In this document: piece by piece, positions 13,798 through 13,866 of the stretch | How the letters are laid out: the number at the start of each line of letters is the position of its first letter | Position numbering within the stretch: the stretch's first letter is position 1 | Assembly (NCBI GenBank): GCA_003538615.1 | Contig: DPRT01000013.1 | Coordinates: 27,934-41,799 of the forward strand | DNA length: 13,866 bases | DNA from: Holophagaceae bacterium | GTDB lineage: Bacteria; Acidobacteriota; Holophagae; Holophagales; Holophagaceae | Direction: 5' to 3' | Made by a program: the position numbers and the translations under genes | The notes under the pieces: model-generated | Seen by the model: the letters and a program-made list of their open reading frames with translations, nothing else | Told to the model about the DNA's origin: nothing | Database searches by the model: none

Positions 13798-13865
13798 AGC
13801 TCAGCTGGGAGAGCGCTGCGTTCGCAATGCAGAGGTCGTCAGTTCGATCCTGATCAGGTCCACCA
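13790..13865 (+). tRNA. tRNA-Ala, anticodon CGC
   Basis: A full 76-base cloverleaf folds. The acceptor GGGCCTG pairs with CAGGTCC and includes the G3-U70 wobble that identifies alanine tRNAs. The D arm is GCTC/GAGC. The anticodon stem is CTGCG/TGCAG around loop TTCGCAA, with anticodon CGC at 13823-13825 reading GCG. The T arm is GTCAG/CTGAT with loop TTCGATC. The discriminator A and encoded CCA end the gene one base before the window edge, so any terminator is out of view. Confidence 0.97.
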
Positions 13866-13866
13866 A

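Overview
The window is a gene-dense, very GC-rich bacterial chromosomal segment with no mobile element, CRISPR array or long non-coding stretch. Thirteen protein genes (the first cut by the window edge) and one tRNA are supported. Reading frames are the GC-rich kind that throw long antisense shadow ORFs. A Myxococcus-type MglA GTPase, a LexA with a LexA-type DNA-binding domain, and a ferredoxin-dependent 2-oxoacid oxidoreductase of the fused gamma-alpha/beta type together suggest a Gram-negative of the Acidobacteriota (Holophagae/Geothrix-like) or a delta-proteobacterial-type lineage. That placement is inference; no rRNA is present to settle it.

Layout, left to right. (1) 1-5118, plus strand: 3' part of histidine ammonia-lyase (hutH), an HD-domain phosphohydrolase, a 734-residue HEAT-repeat protein and a soluble histidine kinase. 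All three junctions are 4-base ATGA overlaps, so these four genes look like one translationally coupled unit. (2) 5165-6404, plus strand: family I inorganic pyrophosphatase (ppa) and a HAD-family phosphatase, following a short gap that carries a CRP/FNR-like palindrome. (3) 6416-8900, minus strand: a secreted PrxQ/BCP-type peroxiredoxin, then an MglA-like GTPase with a long C-terminal extension, then a LolA-like periplasmic carrier. A terminator hairpin and a probable promoter are superimposed between the peroxiredoxin and mglA. (4) 8961-9992, plus strand: an NAD-type isocitrate/isopropylmalate/homoisocitrate-family dehydrogenase, divergent from the peroxiredoxin. (5) 10027-10680, minus strand: lexA, with a promoter that predicts an essentially leaderless mRNA. 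(6) 10873-13759, plus strand: korA and korB, followed by tRNA-Ala(CGC), whose likely promoter overlaps the korB stop codon.

Functionally the window mixes central carbon metabolism (histidine breakdown towards glutamate, an isocitrate-type dehydrogenase, 2-oxoacid:ferredoxin oxidoreductase, pyrophosphate removal), envelope and polarity functions (MglA, LolA), peroxide defence and SOS control. Most of it is recognisable housekeeping. The least explained parts are the hutH/HD/HEAT/kinase coupled unit with its orphan kinase, and the roughly 240-residue tail on the MglA homologue.
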